Source: Nguyenibacter vanlangensis (GTDB lineage: Bacteria; Pseudomonadota; Alphaproteobacteria; Acetobacterales; Acetobacteraceae). Taken from it: a DNA stretch of 64,000 bases. Shown here piece after piece: positions 35,235-45,167 of the stretch; the stretch's first letter is position 1, and each line of letters opens with the position of its first letter. The notes under the pieces are model-generated. The model searched no databases, was not told where the DNA came from, and was given only the letters and a program-made list of their open reading frames with translations. The stretch spans positions 1,958,501 through 2,022,500 of the forward strand of contig NZ_CP152276.1 in assembly GCF_038719015.1 (NCBI RefSeq), written 5' to 3'. The position numbers were made by a program, and so were the translations under genes.

Positions 35235-38200
35235 TCAATGAAAGTTTCTTGATTTCACTGAGAGCGTCTCAACAGAATGATCCGCGACGGCGCCACTCGC
35301 CCGGTCAAAATCGCGGTTGCCTACATCGGCGAGCAACGCGGAGAGATCGGTGATCTCCAGGGCCACCAGATGCACGACTTCGCCTTCCTTCTGGAGCCGC
35401 CCCTTGATGCCGAGCATCTGCCCCGCGAGGACGACACGGCGATATTTTTCGAAAATATCCTTCCAGATGATAACATTAAGGACGCCGCTTTCGTCCTCCA
35501 GAGTCAGGAACACGACGCCTTCGGCGGAGCCGGGGCGCTGGCGCACCAGGACCAGGCCTGCGGCATCCAGCCGCCTGCCGTCGCGCGCCTCATGGGCTTC
35601 GCGGCAGGAAAGAAATTTCCGCTGGCGCAGATCGTCGCGGAGAAAGGCGACGGGATGATCGCGCAGCGTCAGGCCGATCCGGTTATAATCGCGCGTGACC
35701 TCGGCCCCGGCCCGCATCGGCTGGAGCAGCACGTCCGGCTCCTCGGCCTCGCGGGCGACCGCCGCGAACAGCGGCAAAGGCTCGTCCCGCAACGCCTTGA
35801 TCGCCCATAGCGCTTCTCGCCGGGCGAGGCCGAGCGCCGGCCGGAAGGCATCGGCTTCCGCGAGATGGGTGAGTGCCGCGACCGGCACGCCGGCGCGGCG
35901 CCAGAGATCGTCCACCGATGCGAAGGCCCGTGCCCCGCGCGCCGCCACGATGCGGGCGGCGTCGGTGTTGGCCAGACCCTTGACCAGGCTCATGCCGAGC
36001 CGGACGGCGAACCGGCCGCCCGCCGTTTCCGGCCCTTCCAGCGCGCTGTCCCAGCGGGAGGCGTTGACGCAGACCGGCCGGATCTCGACGCCATGCTCGC
36101 GTGCGTCGCGCACCAGTTGCGCGGGCGCGTAGAAGCCCATCGGCTGGCTGTTCAGGAGTGCTGCGAGGAACACGTCGGGATGATGGCATTTCAGCCAGGA
36201 GGAGGAATAAGCGAGAATCGCGAAACTTGCTGCATGGCTCTCCGGGAATCCATAGGATCCGAACCCTTCGAGCTGCTGGAATATTCGCTCGGCGAATTCT
36301 TCCGTATACCCGTTCGCCTTCATGCCCTCGACCAGCTTGGTCTGGAACCGGCCGATCGTGCCGGTGTTCTTGAAGGTGGCCATCGCGCGACGTAATTGAT
36401 CGGCCTCGCTGGCGGTGAAATCAGCACACACCATGGCCACCTGCATCGCCTGTTCCTGAAACAGCGGGATGCCCAAGGTCTTTTTCAGGACCTTTTCCAG
36501 TTCCGGGGTGGGATACTCTTCCGGCTCGATTCCCTCACGCCGGCGCAGATAGGGATGGACCATATCCCCCTGAATCGGACCGGGGCGGACGATGGCGACC
36601 TCGATCACCAGGTCGTAGAACACGCGCGGTTTCAGCCGTGGCAGCATCGACATCTGCGCCCGGCTTTCGATCTGGAAGACGCCGATGGTGTCCGCCCGGC
36701 GGATCATGGCGTAGGTCAGCGGGTCCTCGGCCGGCATGGTGGCGAGCGCGAAGCACTGCCCCTTATGCTCGGCCAGAAGGTCGAGCCCCTTCTTCATGCA
36801 GGTGAGCATGCCCAGCGCCAGGATATCGACCTTCATGAATTTGAGGACGTCGATATCGTCCTTGTCCCATTCGATGATCTGACGATCCTCCATCGCGGCG
36901 GGCTCGATCGGCACCAGTTCATCCAGCCTGTCGTGGGTCAGAACGAAGCCCCCCGGGTGCTGCGACAAATGGCGGGGCACGCCGATCAGGCAGCACGCCA
37001 GATCCAGCGTCAGCCGGATGCGCCGATCGGACAGGTCGATACCGGTATCCCTGAACTGCTCCGGATCGGCATTTTTCGACCAGCCCCAGATCTGACCGGA
37101 CAAGGTGCCGATCAGATCCTCGGGCAGGCCCATCACTTTGCCCACATCCCTCAACGCGCCCTTGGCACGGTATCGGATCACCACCGCGGTCAGGGCGGCG
37201 CGCTCACGGCCATAATGCCCATAGACCCACTGGATCACCTGCTCGCGCCGCGCATGCTCGAAATCGACGTCAATATCCGGCGGCTCGCCCCGCTCCTCCG
37301 ATACGAACCGCTCGAACAGCAGCGAATTGCGCGCCGGATCGATGGCGGTAATGCCCAACACGTAGCAGACCGCGCTATTGGCCGCCGAGCCACGCCCCTG
37401 ACAGAGAATGTCCTGACTGCGGGCATAGCGGACAATGCTGTTCACGGTGAGAAAATACGGCGCGTAATTCATACGCCCGATCAGGGCGAGTTCGTGATTC
37501 AGGCTGGCCGTTACCTCGTCGGGAATCCCTTCGGGGTAGAATCTCCGCGCCCCTTCCCAGGTCAGCACTTCAAGGGCCTGCTGCGGCGTCTGGCCCGGCA
37601 CCGAAACTTCATCGGGATATTGATAGGCGAGATCGTCGAGGCTGAAGCGACAGCGCTCCATGATCGCGAGCGTGCGGTCGACCGCCTCGGGATAGCGGCC
37701 GAACAGGCGCGCCATTTCCTGGGGTGGCTTGAGATAGCGATCGGCGTGGCGCTCACGCGCGAAACCCGCCTCATCGATGGTGGTGTTGTGCCGGATGCAG
37801 GTCACGACATCCTGCAGGATGCGCCGGTCATGGGTGTGGAACAGCACATCGTTGGTCACAACGGTGGGCACGCGTGCCCGATGGGCAAGATTCGCCAATT
37901 CGTAGAGCCGCATCTGGTCGTTGGGACGGCGCAGCAGGGTCAGCGCCATATAGGCGCGGTCATGGAACGCATCCTTCAGCTTGCGCAGATGCAGGGCGCA
38001 GGCCTCGTCCGCGACATCGGGGACGAGGATGGCGAGCAGGCCGTCGCCCCATCCCACCAGATCTTCCCAGAGCAGATGGCATCTGGCCTTGCCGGCACGG
38101 CTCTTGCCCAGGCTGAGCAGCCGACACAGGCGGCCGTAGGCCGCGCGGTCGGTCGGATAGACCAGCACCGGCGGGTAATCGGCGAGGTCGAGGCGACAGC

Positions 38201-38393
38201 CGACGACCAGCCGGACGCCAGTGGCCCTCGCCGCGACATGGGCCTGCACCATGCCGGCCAGGGAATTGCGGTCGGCGATGCCCAACGCCGCGATACCGAG
38301 CGCCTTCGCCTGCTCGAACAGTTCGAGCGGCGATGACGCCCCGCGCAGGAACGAGAAATAGCTCGTCACCTGCAATTCGGCATAGCGACTCAT
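35235..38393 (-). CDS. dnaE2: DnaE2, error-prone DNA polymerase III alpha subunit
   Basis: This 1052-residue protein opens with a PHP domain ([18 protein letters not shown]). The polymerase core includes [17 protein letters not shown], the acidic pair in [14 protein letters not shown], and [16 protein letters not shown]-terminal OB-fold region ends the protein. DnaE2 does translesion synthesis with ImuA and ImuB under SOS control. It overlaps imuB by four bases and ends the imuA-imuB-dnaE2 operon. Carriage on a mobile element would let it raise mutation rate in damaged recipients. Confidence 0.95.
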   Translation of the reverse strand: MSRYAELQVTSYFSFLRGASSPLELFEQAKALGIAALGIADRNSLAGMVQAHVAARATGVRLVVGCRLDLADYPPVLVYPTDRAAYGRLCRLLSLGKSRAGKARCHLLWEDLVGWGDGLLAILVPDVADEACALHLRKLKDAFHDRAYMALTLLRRPNDQMRLYELANLAHRARVPTVVTNDVLFHTHDRRILQDVVTCIRHNTTIDEAGFARERHADRYLKPPQEMARLFGRYPEAVDRTLAIMERCRFSLDDLAYQYPDEVSVPGQTPQQALEVLTWEGARRFYPEGIPDEVTASLNHELALIGRMNYAPYFLTVNSIVRYARSQDILCQGRGSAANSAVCYVLGITAIDPARNSLLFERFVSEERGEPPDIDVDFEHARREQVIQWVYGHYGRERAALTAVVIRYRAKGALRDVGKVMGLPEDLIGTLSGQIWGWSKNADPEQFRDTGIDLSDRRIRLTLDLACCLIGVPRHLSQHPGGFVLTHDRLDELVPIEPAAMEDRQIIEWDKDDIDVLKFMKVDILALGMLTCMKKGLDLLAEHKGQCFALATMPAEDPLTYAMIRRADTIGVFQIESRAQMSMLPRLKPRVFYDLVIEVAIVRPGPIQGDMVHPYLRRREGIEPEEYPTPELEKVLKKTLGIPLFQEQAMQVAMVCADFTASEADQLRRAMATFKNTGTIGRFQTKLVEGMKANGYTEEFAERIFQQLEGFGSYGFPESHAASFAILAYSSSWLKCHHPDVFLAALLNSQPMGFYAPAQLVRDAREHGVEIRPVCVNASRWDSALEGPETAGGRFAVRLGMSLVKGLANTDAARIVAARGARAFASVDDLWRRAGVPVAALTHLAEADAFRPALGLARREALWAIKALRDEPLPLFAAVAREAEEPDVLLQPMRAGAEVTRDYNRIGLTLRDHPVAFLRDDLRQRKFLSCREAHEARDGRRLDAAGLVLVRQRPGSAEGVVFLTLEDESGVLNVIIWKDIFEKYRRVVLAGQMLGIKGRLQKEGEVVHLVALEITDLSALLADVGNRDFDRASGAVADHSVETLSVKSRNFH

Positions 38394-39928
38394 CCGAAGA
38401 TCCCATGCAGAAACCAGCCTTGCGAGCCGGTCTCGCCATGTTCCCCGTCACCCGAGCGATAGAGCCAGAACCGCTCGCCGGATGTGTCCTCCAGACGGAA
38501 ATAATCGCGGACCGTGGTCAGTTCGGCGTCGCCCTTCCACCATTCCCCGAACACCCGCTCCGGCCCATCAGCGCATTTCACCTTCCGCCGCACGCCACGC
38601 CAGATGAAGAACAGCGGCGGCTGATCCGGCAGTTCCGCCATGGCCTGCACCGGTTCGGGCCGCGCCAACAGGCGTGTCGGACGTGGCCAGTGCTCCGGCC
38701 AATCCTTCCGGTCGTCCGGCGCCAGCGCCGGCACGCGACAGAAGGACCGTTCCGGCACATCGCTTTCCACCGGAGCGAAGCGGTACAGGGAATGATGGCC
38801 CACGCGATTGGCCAGGGTATCGATCAGATCCGAAACATCCGGTTCCTCCTCCGCGATCAGCGAGGAGATTTTCTGGCGCGGCGCGATCGGCTCGGCCAGT
38901 GTAGCGGTCAGGACCATGCGCTCGATGCCGAAACCCGGATCGATGGTTTCGATCTTCTCGCACAGCAGCCTGACCAGGCGCTTGACGTCGCGCACCGGCG
39001 TCGCGGTGGCGATGCGGATCGCCTCGATGCGGCTGTCGACGCGGTGCAGCACCAGGTCGAGACGCCGGGCTCCCTGCCCGCGTTCTTCCAGTCCCTGACA
39101 GAGCGGCGGAACCAGCTTGCCGATATAGCGGGCAATCGTCTCGGCGGCCCCGATCGGCTCGGCAAAATTCCGGCTGACCATGACCGGGTCAACCGGCCGG
39201 ACCGGCAGAATGGCCTCACTGATGCGACCATAGGCCTGGTCCAGCCGGCGGGCGACGTCCGGCCCGAAGCGGAGCGCCAGCGGCGCGCGCGGCATCGCGG
39301 CGAGCGGAGCGATGGTCGCGACGCCCAGCGCGCGCAGGCCCTCGATCATACTGTCCGGCAGGCGCAGGCCCTCGATCGGCAGGTCCGCGATCGCGGCGGC
39401 CGTCTCCCCGCCCGGCACCACCAGGGTACGCACGCGGCCATAGCGCGCCAGCGCATGGGCCGCGCCCAGCGTGTCGGCGACCACAGCCCTGGCGGTGATG
39501 CCGGCGTCTCGCAGCCGATGCACCATCTCCGCCAGCATGGCCGGCTCGCCGCCATGCAGATGATCGGCGCCGGTCGTGTCCAGCACCAGACCGTCAGGCA
39601 CGTCCACCGCCACCAGGGGGGCGATCCGCTGCTGGAACCACAGCGCCAGTTTCTCCAGCCCGGTCCGGTCGCCCTCCAGGTCGGCATCCATGATGATCAG
39701 ATCAGGGTAAAGCGCCTGCGCCTTGGCGACCGGCGTGCCAGGGCGCACGCCCGCCTTGCGGGCGGCGAGGTCGACCGACAGCACGACGCGGCGTCGTCCC
39801 TCGCGCCCGACCAGCGCCAGCGGCGCGTCAGGCGCGGGTGCGTCGGCGCCCAGCCTTTTCCTGATCCGGTCCGTCGGCCACAGCGGCAGGAAGAGAGAGA
39901 CGACCCGACCCGAGCTTCCCATGGCCAT
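38390..39928 (-). CDS. imuB: ImuB, Y-family polymerase-like protein
   Basis: The protein has 512 residues. The N-terminus has [18 protein letters not shown], and the fold follows Y-family polymerases. The catalytic acidic residues are probably missing, as in known ImuB proteins, which serve as adaptors to the beta clamp. The C-terminus has FIWRG and LYRSG-type stretches. It overlaps imuA by about 100 bases, so either the long overlap is real or its true start is further downstream. Confidence 0.9.
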   Translation of the reverse strand: MAMGSSGRVVSLFLPLWPTDRIRKRLGADAPAPDAPLALVGREGRRRVVLSVDLAARKAGVRPGTPVAKAQALYPDLIIMDADLEGDRTGLEKLALWFQQRIAPLVAVDVPDGLVLDTTGADHLHGGEPAMLAEMVHRLRDAGITARAVVADTLGAAHALARYGRVRTLVVPGGETAAAIADLPIEGLRLPDSMIEGLRALGVATIAPLAAMPRAPLALRFGPDVARRLDQAYGRISEAILPVRPVDPVMVSRNFAEPIGAAETIARYIGKLVPPLCQGLEERGQGARRLDLVLHRVDSRIEAIRIATATPVRDVKRLVRLLCEKIETIDPGFGIERMVLTATLAEPIAPRQKISSLIAEEEPDVSDLIDTLANRVGHHSLYRFAPVESDVPERSFCRVPALAPDDRKDWPEHWPRPTRLLARPEPVQAMAELPDQPPLFFIWRGVRRKVKCADGPERVFGEWWKGDAELTTVRDYFRLEDTSGERFWLYRSGDGEHGETGSQGWFLHGIFG

Positions 39929-40622
39929 CGCAAGCCTCCACTTCGAAATCGGCGGATTCTCCCGCTCGAGCCCGGATCAGTTCCAGCAGCCAGCGCGCCC
40001 GTCCGACGCCGGGCACCGGCAGGGTTTCGGACGGCAGGACCGAAATCCGCCAGCGCGTGACACTGGCGGTCGGCTGACCGAAATCAGCCGCCTCGGTCTG
40101 CCGGCGCCAGCGGCGGACGGCGATCCCCAGCGCGCCGGACGTCTCGGCCGCCAGTTGCAGCCGACGCGAGGCGGTCATCGAGAGACGCGCAACCTCGGCC
40201 ACGACGGCGCCCAGACCGCCATGCCGCAGCCCCTCCTCGAAGCAGGCCAGGACATCCTGGTCCGCCCTGGCCTCGACATAGATCACCCGGCTTCCACCCA
40301 GTCCGACCTGTTTCAGGGCTGGGGCGAACAGATCCTGGCGGGTGACGATCCACAGCACCTTGCCTCTTGTGCGCGCGGCGATGCCGGCGGCGAACTGCCC
40401 GGCGGCGGCCGCGTTCAGGGCGTCGTTCCCGCCGCCCGCCACCTCGTGCAGCGCGCCTAGAGCCAAGCCGCCGCCGGGGAGCTTCGCATCGACCTCTTTC
40501 ACGCCGAACGGCAGCACCGCGCGGCGGCGCGCCTTGTGCCCTTCCAGCCGAGCGATCGTCGCCTGAAGCGCCTCGACGGCGGGCCTGCTCTGGGCTGGCT
40601 TTCTGTTCTCCGCGGTGGTCAT
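39828..40622 (-). CDS. imuA: ImuA, RecA/SulA-like SOS protein
   Basis: This 264-residue protein starts at MTTAENRKPAQSRPA. A RecA-like core is visible in LGALHEVAGGGNDALNAAAAGQF (read in parts) and GKVLWIVTRQDLFAPAL, followed by ARLSMTASRRLQLAAE. It is the first gene of the imuA-imuB-dnaE2 mutasome operon. A LexA-type box lies 45 bases upstream, which predicts induction by DNA damage. Confidence 0.9.
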   Translation of the reverse strand: MTTAENRKPAQSRPAVEALQATIARLEGHKARRRAVLPFGVKEVDAKLPGGGLALGALHEVAGGGNDALNAAAAGQFAAGIAARTRGKVLWIVTRQDLFAPALKQVGLGGSRVIYVEARADQDVLACFEEGLRHGGLGAVVAEVARLSMTASRRLQLAAETSGALGIAVRRWRRQTEAADFGQPTASVTRWRISVLPSETLPVPGVGRARWLLELIRARAGESADFEVEACDGHGKLGSGRLSLPAAVADGPDQEKAGRRRTRA

Positions 40623-40666
40623 CTCGATCCTCTGCTCGGCCTTCGGTCGCCCTCACCGGATTATAT

Positions 40667-40681
40667 GTTCGTGCTTTGTTC
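40667..40681. promoter_or_regulatory. LexA box (GTTC-N7-GTTC) between imuA and the UvrD-like gene
   Basis: GTTC at 40667-40670, seven bases, then GTTC at 40678-40681 exactly matches the direct-repeat LexA motif of alphaproteobacteria. It sits 45 bases from the imuA start and about 97 from the helicase start, so it can repress both divergent operons. Confidence 0.8.
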
Positions 40682-40777
40682 TGGATCGGCGGCGAAAGTC
40701 AAGGCATAATTCCGACAGGCATGGCAGGATGCCCGGCGAAGAGGCGAGCGGATCGCGAATGAGGATGGCGTAAGGAT

Positions 40778-42868
40778 TTGACTCCAAAGATTTCCGCCGA
40801 AACGGCGACTGACGATCCGCTCGCCCGGCTCAATCCGGCCCAGCGCGAGGCCGTCACGCATGGCGCCGGAGTCGCGGCCGAAGCATCTCCGCTGCTGGTC
40901 ATCGCAGGTGCCGGGTCGGGCAAGACCAACACGCTGGCGCATCGGGTCGCGCACCTGATCGCCACAGGTGCTGATCCGCGCCGTATCCTGCTGTTGACCT
41001 TCTCCCGGCGCGCAAGCACCGAGATGACACGGCGCGTGGAGCGCATCTGCCGCGCCGTTCTCGGCGACAAGGCCGCAACACTGGCCGACGCGCTGGCCTG
41101 GTCCGGCACGTTCCATTCCGTCGGCGCCCGGCTGCTGCGGGAATACGCGGAGCAGATCGGCATGGATCCGTCCTTCTCGATCCATGACCGCGAAGATTCC
41201 GCCGACCTGATGAACCTGGTCCGACACGATCTCGGCTTCTCGAAGACCGAGAAGCGTTTCCCCGCCAAGGGGACGTGCCTCGCCATCTATTCCCGTGTCG
41301 CGAACTCCGGCGCGCTACTCGGCGATGTGCTGCTGAAGCATTATCCGTGGTGCGCCGGATGGGAAGCGCAGCTCAAACAGCTCTTCGGCGGGTATGTCGC
41401 GGTCAAGCAGGCGCAGGGCGTGCTGGATTACGACGACCTGCTGCTGGCTTGGGCACAGATGGTGGTCGAGCCGGTGCTGGCCGCCGATATCGGCGGAAAG
41501 TGGGACCATATCCTCGTTGACGAGTATCAGGACACGAACCGGCTCCAGGCCGACATCCTCCTCGGCATGAAACCCGACGGGAGCGGTCTGACGGTGGTGG
41601 GCGATGACGCGCAGAGCATCTACGCCTTCCGGGCGGCGACGGTGCGGAACATCCTCGACTTCCCGGCCCACTTCGATCCGCCGGCGCGCATCGTGACGCT
41701 GGACCGGAACTACCGCTCCACGAAACCGATCCTCGATGCCGCGAACGCGGTGATCGGGGAAGCCGATGAACGATTCACCAAGGATCTCTGGACCGAACGC
41801 GCGTCCGACGAACGTCCGCGTCTGGTGACGATCGCCGACGACACCGCGCAGGCGGACTATATCGCGGGCCGGGTGCTGGAGGAGCGCGAGGGCGGCACGG
41901 CGCTGAAAGAACAAGCGGTGCTGTTCCGCGCCTCGCATCACAGCGCCACGCTGGAAGTCGAGTTGACCCGGCGGAACATCCCGTTCGTGAAGTTCGGCGG
42001 CCTGAAGTTTCTGGACAGCGCGCATGTGAAGGACGTGCTGGCTCTGCTGCGTTTTGCCCAGAACCCGCGTGACCGGATTGCGGGCTTCCGGGTGCTTCAG
42101 CTTCTACCCGGCGTGGGGCCGACCTCCGCGCGACGGGTGCTCGATACGCTGGGTGAAACCGATCGCCCGTTCGAGGCGCTGGCGGAGACGAAGGCGCCCG
42201 CGCGGAGCGGCGATGCCTGGCCGAGTTTCGTGGAAACGGTCGCGGCCCTCGGCGGCGGCAAGACGGGCTGGCCGGGCGAGATCGCCGCCGCGCGCGTCTG
42301 GTACGAGCCGCATCTGGAACGGCTGCACGAGGATGCGACCATGCGGCAGGCGGATCTGGTGCAGCTGGAACAGATCGCGGGAGGCTATCCTTCACGGGAA
42401 AAATTTCTTACCGAGCTGACGCTTGACCCGCCGGATGCGACCTCCGATCAGGCCGGCGTACCGCTACTGGACGAGGATTATCTGATCCTTTCGACCATTC
42501 ATTCAGCCAAGGGGCAGGAATGGAAGAACGTGTTCGTGCTGAACGTGGTGGATGGCTGCATCCCGTCGGACCTCGCCACCGGCGAGCGCGACGACATCGA
42601 GGAAGAACGCCGCCTGCTCTATGTCGCCATGACGCGGGCGAAGGATTCCCTCGACCTGATGGTCCCGCAGCGTTTCTATGTCCACGGGCAGGGCCTAGGC
42701 GACCGGCATGTCTATGCCGCGCGGACGCGATTCATAATCCGCGAGATGCTGCCGCTGTTCCACGCGACCTCATGGTCGGCTGTGGCGCCCGAGGAGCAGG
42801 CCCGGCAGGAGGCGGTGAAATCCGTTCGGATCGACATGGGTGCTCGGCTGCGCGGCATGTGGTCCTGA
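40778..42868 (+). CDS. UvrD/Rep-family ATP-dependent DNA helicase
   Basis: The protein has 696 residues from a TTG at 40778; the ATG just upstream runs into a stop, so the start is uncertain. Superfamily 1 motifs are present: Q motif LNPAQREAV, Walker A AGAGSGKT at residues 43-50, Walker B VDEYQDTNR near 248, GDDAQSIYAFR, and LLYVAMTRAKDSL near the C-terminus. It unwinds DNA during repair or transfer. It diverges from imuA over a LexA box and is followed 11 bases later by the SRAP gene, forming a DNA-damage group. Confidence 0.9.
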   Translation: MTPKISAETATDDPLARLNPAQREAVTHGAGVAAEASPLLVIAGAGSGKTNTLAHRVAHLIATGADPRRILLLTFSRRASTEMTRRVERICRAVLGDKAATLADALAWSGTFHSVGARLLREYAEQIGMDPSFSIHDREDSADLMNLVRHDLGFSKTEKRFPAKGTCLAIYSRVANSGALLGDVLLKHYPWCAGWEAQLKQLFGGYVAVKQAQGVLDYDDLLLAWAQMVVEPVLAADIGGKWDHILVDEYQDTNRLQADILLGMKPDGSGLTVVGDDAQSIYAFRAATVRNILDFPAHFDPPARIVTLDRNYRSTKPILDAANAVIGEADERFTKDLWTERASDERPRLVTIADDTAQADYIAGRVLEEREGGTALKEQAVLFRASHHSATLEVELTRRNIPFVKFGGLKFLDSAHVKDVLALLRFAQNPRDRIAGFRVLQLLPGVGPTSARRVLDTLGETDRPFEALAETKAPARSGDAWPSFVETVAALGGGKTGWPGEIAAARVWYEPHLERLHEDATMRQADLVQLEQIAGGYPSREKFLTELTLDPPDATSDQAGVPLLDEDYLILSTIHSAKGQEWKNVFVLNVVDGCIPSDLATGERDDIEEERRLLYVAMTRAKDSLDLMVPQRFYVHGQGLGDRHVYAARTRFIIREMLPLFHATSWSAVAPEEQARQEAVKSVRIDMGARLRGMWS

Positions 42869-42879
42869 GGAGCCTTCGC

Positions 42880-43542
42880 GTGTGCAATTTGTTTTCGATG
42901 ACGACCAATCAGCAGGCGATCCGCGACCTCGCGAAAGTGATGGTCGACCGTGCCGGTAATCTGCCGCCGTTGCCCGGTGTCTATCCAAATATGATGGCGC
43001 CGATCGTGCGGAACGGCGAGAACGGGCGCGAGCTGATGATGGCGCGCTGGGGGATGCCGACGCCGCCCCGCTATCTCGCCGGCAAGACGGTCGATCGGGG
43101 CGTGACCAACATCCGCAATCCGCAGTCGCCGCATTGGCGGCCGTGGCTCGATGTCGTGCATCGCTGCGTCGTACCCTTTACCAGCTTCGCCGAGCCCGAA
43201 CCGCAGCCGGACGGTTCCCGGCCGCCGGTCTGGTTCGCGTTCGGCGAGACGCGTCCACTCGCTTTCTTTGCCGGTATCTGGTGCCGGTGGACGTCCGTGC
43301 GCAAGGCGAAGGATGGAGAGACGACGGACGACCTGTTCGGCTTTCTTACGACAAAGCCGAACCACGAAGTCGGAGCCATTCATCCCGAGGCCATGCCGGT
43401 GATCCTGACCACCGGGGAGGAGATCGACCGCTGGATGGCAGCACCGATCGACGATGCCCTGCGCTTGCAGCGACCGTTGCCCGACGGCACGCTGACCATT
43501 GTTGCCAGGGCGACCCCGGAAGACCCACCACCACGGCCATAG
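42880..43542 (+). CDS. SRAP (HMCES/YedK-like) abasic-site crosslink protein
   Basis: This 220-residue protein starts at GTG 42880, because the SRAP nucleophile Cys must be residue 2: translation begins M-C-N-L-F. GAGGAG lies nine bases upstream. Later motifs include MMARWGMP, RGVTNIRN, CVVPFTSFAEPE, and HPEAMPVIL, matching the SRAP fold. The N-terminal Cys crosslinks to abasic sites in single-stranded DNA, which would shield the transferred strand. A longer frame starting inside the helicase would bury the Cys and is rejected. Confidence 0.92.
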   Translation: MCNLFSMTTNQQAIRDLAKVMVDRAGNLPPLPGVYPNMMAPIVRNGENGRELMMARWGMPTPPRYLAGKTVDRGVTNIRNPQSPHWRPWLDVVHRCVVPFTSFAEPEPQPDGSRPPVWFAFGETRPLAFFAGIWCRWTSVRKAKDGETTDDLFGFLTTKPNHEVGAIHPEAMPVILTTGEEIDRWMAAPIDDALRLQRPLPDGTLTIVARATPEDPPPRP

Positions 43543-43551
43543 CCCGTCTCG

Positions 43552-44157
43552 CTATCGTCCCCGAAACGGATGACGCAGCAGCCGATGGTATCCCCCATCG
43601 GTCAACCCCCGCGCGAAACGCACCAGCCGTTTCATGCGGAAATACAGATCGTGCGAAAGCCAGTCCCGTGCGGAAACCTTCTGGCCGAACAGAACACTGG
43701 CGACCCCGCGCTGCGAAACCCCGCTATCCAGACCGTCGAGCGTACGGAGCGCCAGGATCAGCCTGCTGATGCGATCGGATGACAGACTGGCCGGATCGCG
43801 ACCAGGTGGGCGTCCGTTGAGGACGCGCCAGAGCCGCAAGGCGGCCTGGACACGCACCTCGAACAGCGCGTCGAGCGGCAGGAGCACGCCGAGCTGAGCC
43901 CCGTCAGGCGGCAGGACGTACAGCCGCAGGATCATCTCCCCCTGCTCGACCAGCACTTCTCCCGCCATATCAGGCGGCAGTTCTGCCCGAGCGAGGGAGA
44001 CCGGATGATACGATGCGTCAGCCAGTGCTGTCGGCAGGGGGACAATCGCAATCACGGCCGGCGATACCGCAACAGTCCAGCGGGCGGTACGCGGATCGAG
44101 GGCCGTGCGGACACTCTCGAAATCGCAACCCCCAGCGCCGGGCGAAAGCCTCGGCAT
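43552..44157 (-). CDS. FseA-like activator, C-terminal part (DUF2285), zero frame
   Basis: The frame encodes 201 residues if started at 44157, but that start lies inside the upstream DUF6499 frame. The region from SVRTALDPRTARWTVAVSPAVI through RISRLILALRTLDG to RARGLTDGGYHRLL-like sequence matches DUF2285. In ICEMlSymR7A the excision activator FseA is made from DUF6499 and DUF2285 frames joined by a programmed +1 frameshift. Joining here at 44128 gives a 254-residue protein. DUF2285 is a helix-turn-helix variant that activates excision and transfer genes. Translation on its own is doubtful because no ribosome site was seen. Confidence 0.8.
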   Translation of the reverse strand: MPRLSPGAGGCDFESVRTALDPRTARWTVAVSPAVIAIVPLPTALADASYHPVSLARAELPPDMAGEVLVEQGEMILRLYVLPPDGAQLGVLLPLDALFEVRVQAALRLWRVLNGRPPGRDPASLSSDRISRLILALRTLDGLDSGVSQRGVASVLFGQKVSARDWLSHDLYFRMKRLVRFARGLTDGGYHRLLRHPFRGR

Positions 44158-44317
44158 CCGGCTGCATCAGGGCGCCCCGCCGCGCGACACGCTGAAGGGC
44201 TGCCCGCTCGCGGATAAAATCGCGATTACGGCTGACAAACTGCAAGGCAAAGGCAGGGGCGTCGAGCGACCGCAGGCCCTCGTACGCGCCTGCCGACCGC
44301 CAGTTGGCACGGCTCAT
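44018..44317 (-). CDS. FseA-like activator, N-terminal part (DUF6499)
   Basis: The frame runs 99 residues from MSRANWRSAGAYEGLRSLDAP. WRSAGAY, DAPAFALQFVSRNRDF and the following Ala/Arg-rich helix match DUF6499. After AEAFARRWG the frame degenerates to sequence unlike any family, while frame +1 continues with C-D-F-E and the DUF2285 domain. The likely active product is therefore the 254-residue fusion. Transfer activation would depend on how often ribosomes slip. The downstream frame to 44018 is probably a terminated by-product. Confidence 0.8.
   Translation of the reverse strand: MSRANWRSAGAYEGLRSLDAPAFALQFVSRNRDFIRERAALQRVARRGALMQPDAEAFARRWGLRFRECPHGPRSAYRPLDCCGIAGRDCDCPPADSTG
44125..44137 (-). 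promoter_or_regulatory. Putative +1 frameshift site in the FseA-like gene
   Basis: On the minus strand codons CGC TGG GGG precede TTG. Skipping one base, a G of the run or the T at 44128, gives CGC TGG GGT/GGG then TGC GAT TTC, which continues the DUF2285 frame without a gap. Five G residues lie at 44129-44133. A +1 slip is the same direction as reported for FseA. A sequencing error or a true frameshift mutation in the run would look identical. Confidence 0.55.
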
Positions 44318-44449
44318 GGCGTCGTCTCCGATGCGTAACGGGTGGGAACAGGGCAAGCACTTGCTCGCGAGAGTATGCCAGACCATCCGGCTGCCCGCTA
44401 CGCCCCGGTCCTGCAACAGGTCTTGCGGATCACGCAACGATTCAGGGTA

Positions 44450-44728
44450 TCAGTGGGGGGCGCCCCCTCGCAGGAGATGCTGGTAGCCATGCTCGGTCAT
44501 CCAGTGCGCCCGCGCCAGATGGCTGTGCCAGCAGCGGTGGACGCCCTCGGGATCGGCCGCCGGGTCGCGGTGGAGCACGATCCGGGCAACCTCGCGCCAG
44601 TCCGCACCGTCGGCCTCGGCGTCCAGCAGGCGGAGATACGTGATCAGGTGCTGTTCGTCATAGCCGGTGAGACAGGACGCCTCCGGGGCGTTGTCGGCAA
44701 CGGTCGGGTCGAGTGGGGGCTTCTGCAT
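44450..44728 (-). CDS. QseM-like antiactivator (single DUF2285 domain)
   Basis: This 92-residue protein has the features I associate with small DUF2285 proteins: LTGYDEQHLITYLRLLDAEADGADWREVARIVL (read in parts), then CWHSHLARAHWMTEHGYQHLL. In ICEMlSymR7A a small DUF2285 protein, QseM, binds FseA and TraR and blocks activation. Here it lies directly upstream of the FseA-like gene and 11 bases after an HTH gene. The pair therefore resembles a repressor-antiactivator operon. The name is by analogy; no TraR or TraI homologue is in the window. Confidence 0.75.
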   Translation of the reverse strand: MQKPPLDPTVADNAPEASCLTGYDEQHLITYLRLLDAEADGADWREVARIVLHRDPAADPEGVHRCWHSHLARAHWMTEHGYQHLLRGGAPH

Positions 44729-44739
44729 GACGGGTCCGA

Positions 44740-45024
44740 TCAGGTCGGAGAACGAACGCGACGCACCCTAGCCTGCCGCGTTTCATTACCGGAAGTCTCG
44801 TGAAGAAACATGACGCCGCGTCCTTGTCCGGACTCGATGAACAGGATGCCCGCCGCCTCCAGCGCACGGCGGACCTGGTCGGCCGTGCCCTCATGGACGC
44901 CGAGACCACGCTCGGATTCGAGACGCTTCAGCGCAGTCAATGCTACAAGGGCTTGTTCGGCGAGCCGTTCCTGCGTCCAGTTCAGGAGTGCCCGCGCTGC
45001 CCGTACCTGTCGGCCAGTGATCAT
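44740..45024 (-). CDS. XRE-like helix-turn-helix repressor (QseC analogue)
   Basis: The protein has 94 residues. ITGRQVRAARALLNWTQERLAEQALVALTALKRLESERG (read in parts) is an XRE-type helix-turn-helix. The C-terminus is basic. The promoter just upstream overlaps a palindrome (45063-45085), consistent with autorepression. It and the QseM-like gene form one operon. It is the best candidate to bind the second palindrome near parB. Confidence 0.8.
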   Translation of the reverse strand: MITGRQVRAARALLNWTQERLAEQALVALTALKRLESERGLGVHEGTADQVRRALEAAGILFIESGQGRGVMFLHETSGNETRQARVRRVRSPT

Positions 45025-45062
45025 CCATGATCACATCCGACACGCGGGGCATGCACACCAGA

Positions 45063-45097
45063 AATACGACTATAATAGTCGTATTGGAGAGATTCAA
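45063..45097 (-). promoter_or_regulatory. Promoter and palindromic operator of the HTH-qseM operon
   Basis: Arms AATACGACTAT (45063-45073) and ATAGTCGTATT (45075-45085) are perfect, with one central base. On the minus strand a -35 box TTGAAT (45097-45092), 17 bases and a -10 box TATAGT (45074-45069) lie across it, 45-75 bases above the HTH start. Repressor binding would block RNA polymerase. The core CGACTAT-N-ATAGTCG recurs at 59269-59289. Confidence 0.65.
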
Positions 45098-45167
45098 CAG
45101 CGTTCTTTCAGGATGATGGAAAAGAGGAACCGGCGTCTGGATGTCCGAAAGTCTGGGCGACCATACG

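Noticed and set aside
36396-38336. 646-codon open frame antisense to dnaE2
   Set aside because: Shadow of dnaE2; no ribosome site or domain.
43552-45024. TraR/TraI quorum-sensing pair controlling the switch
   Set aside because: No LuxR-type regulator or acyl-homoserine-lactone synthase occurs in the window.
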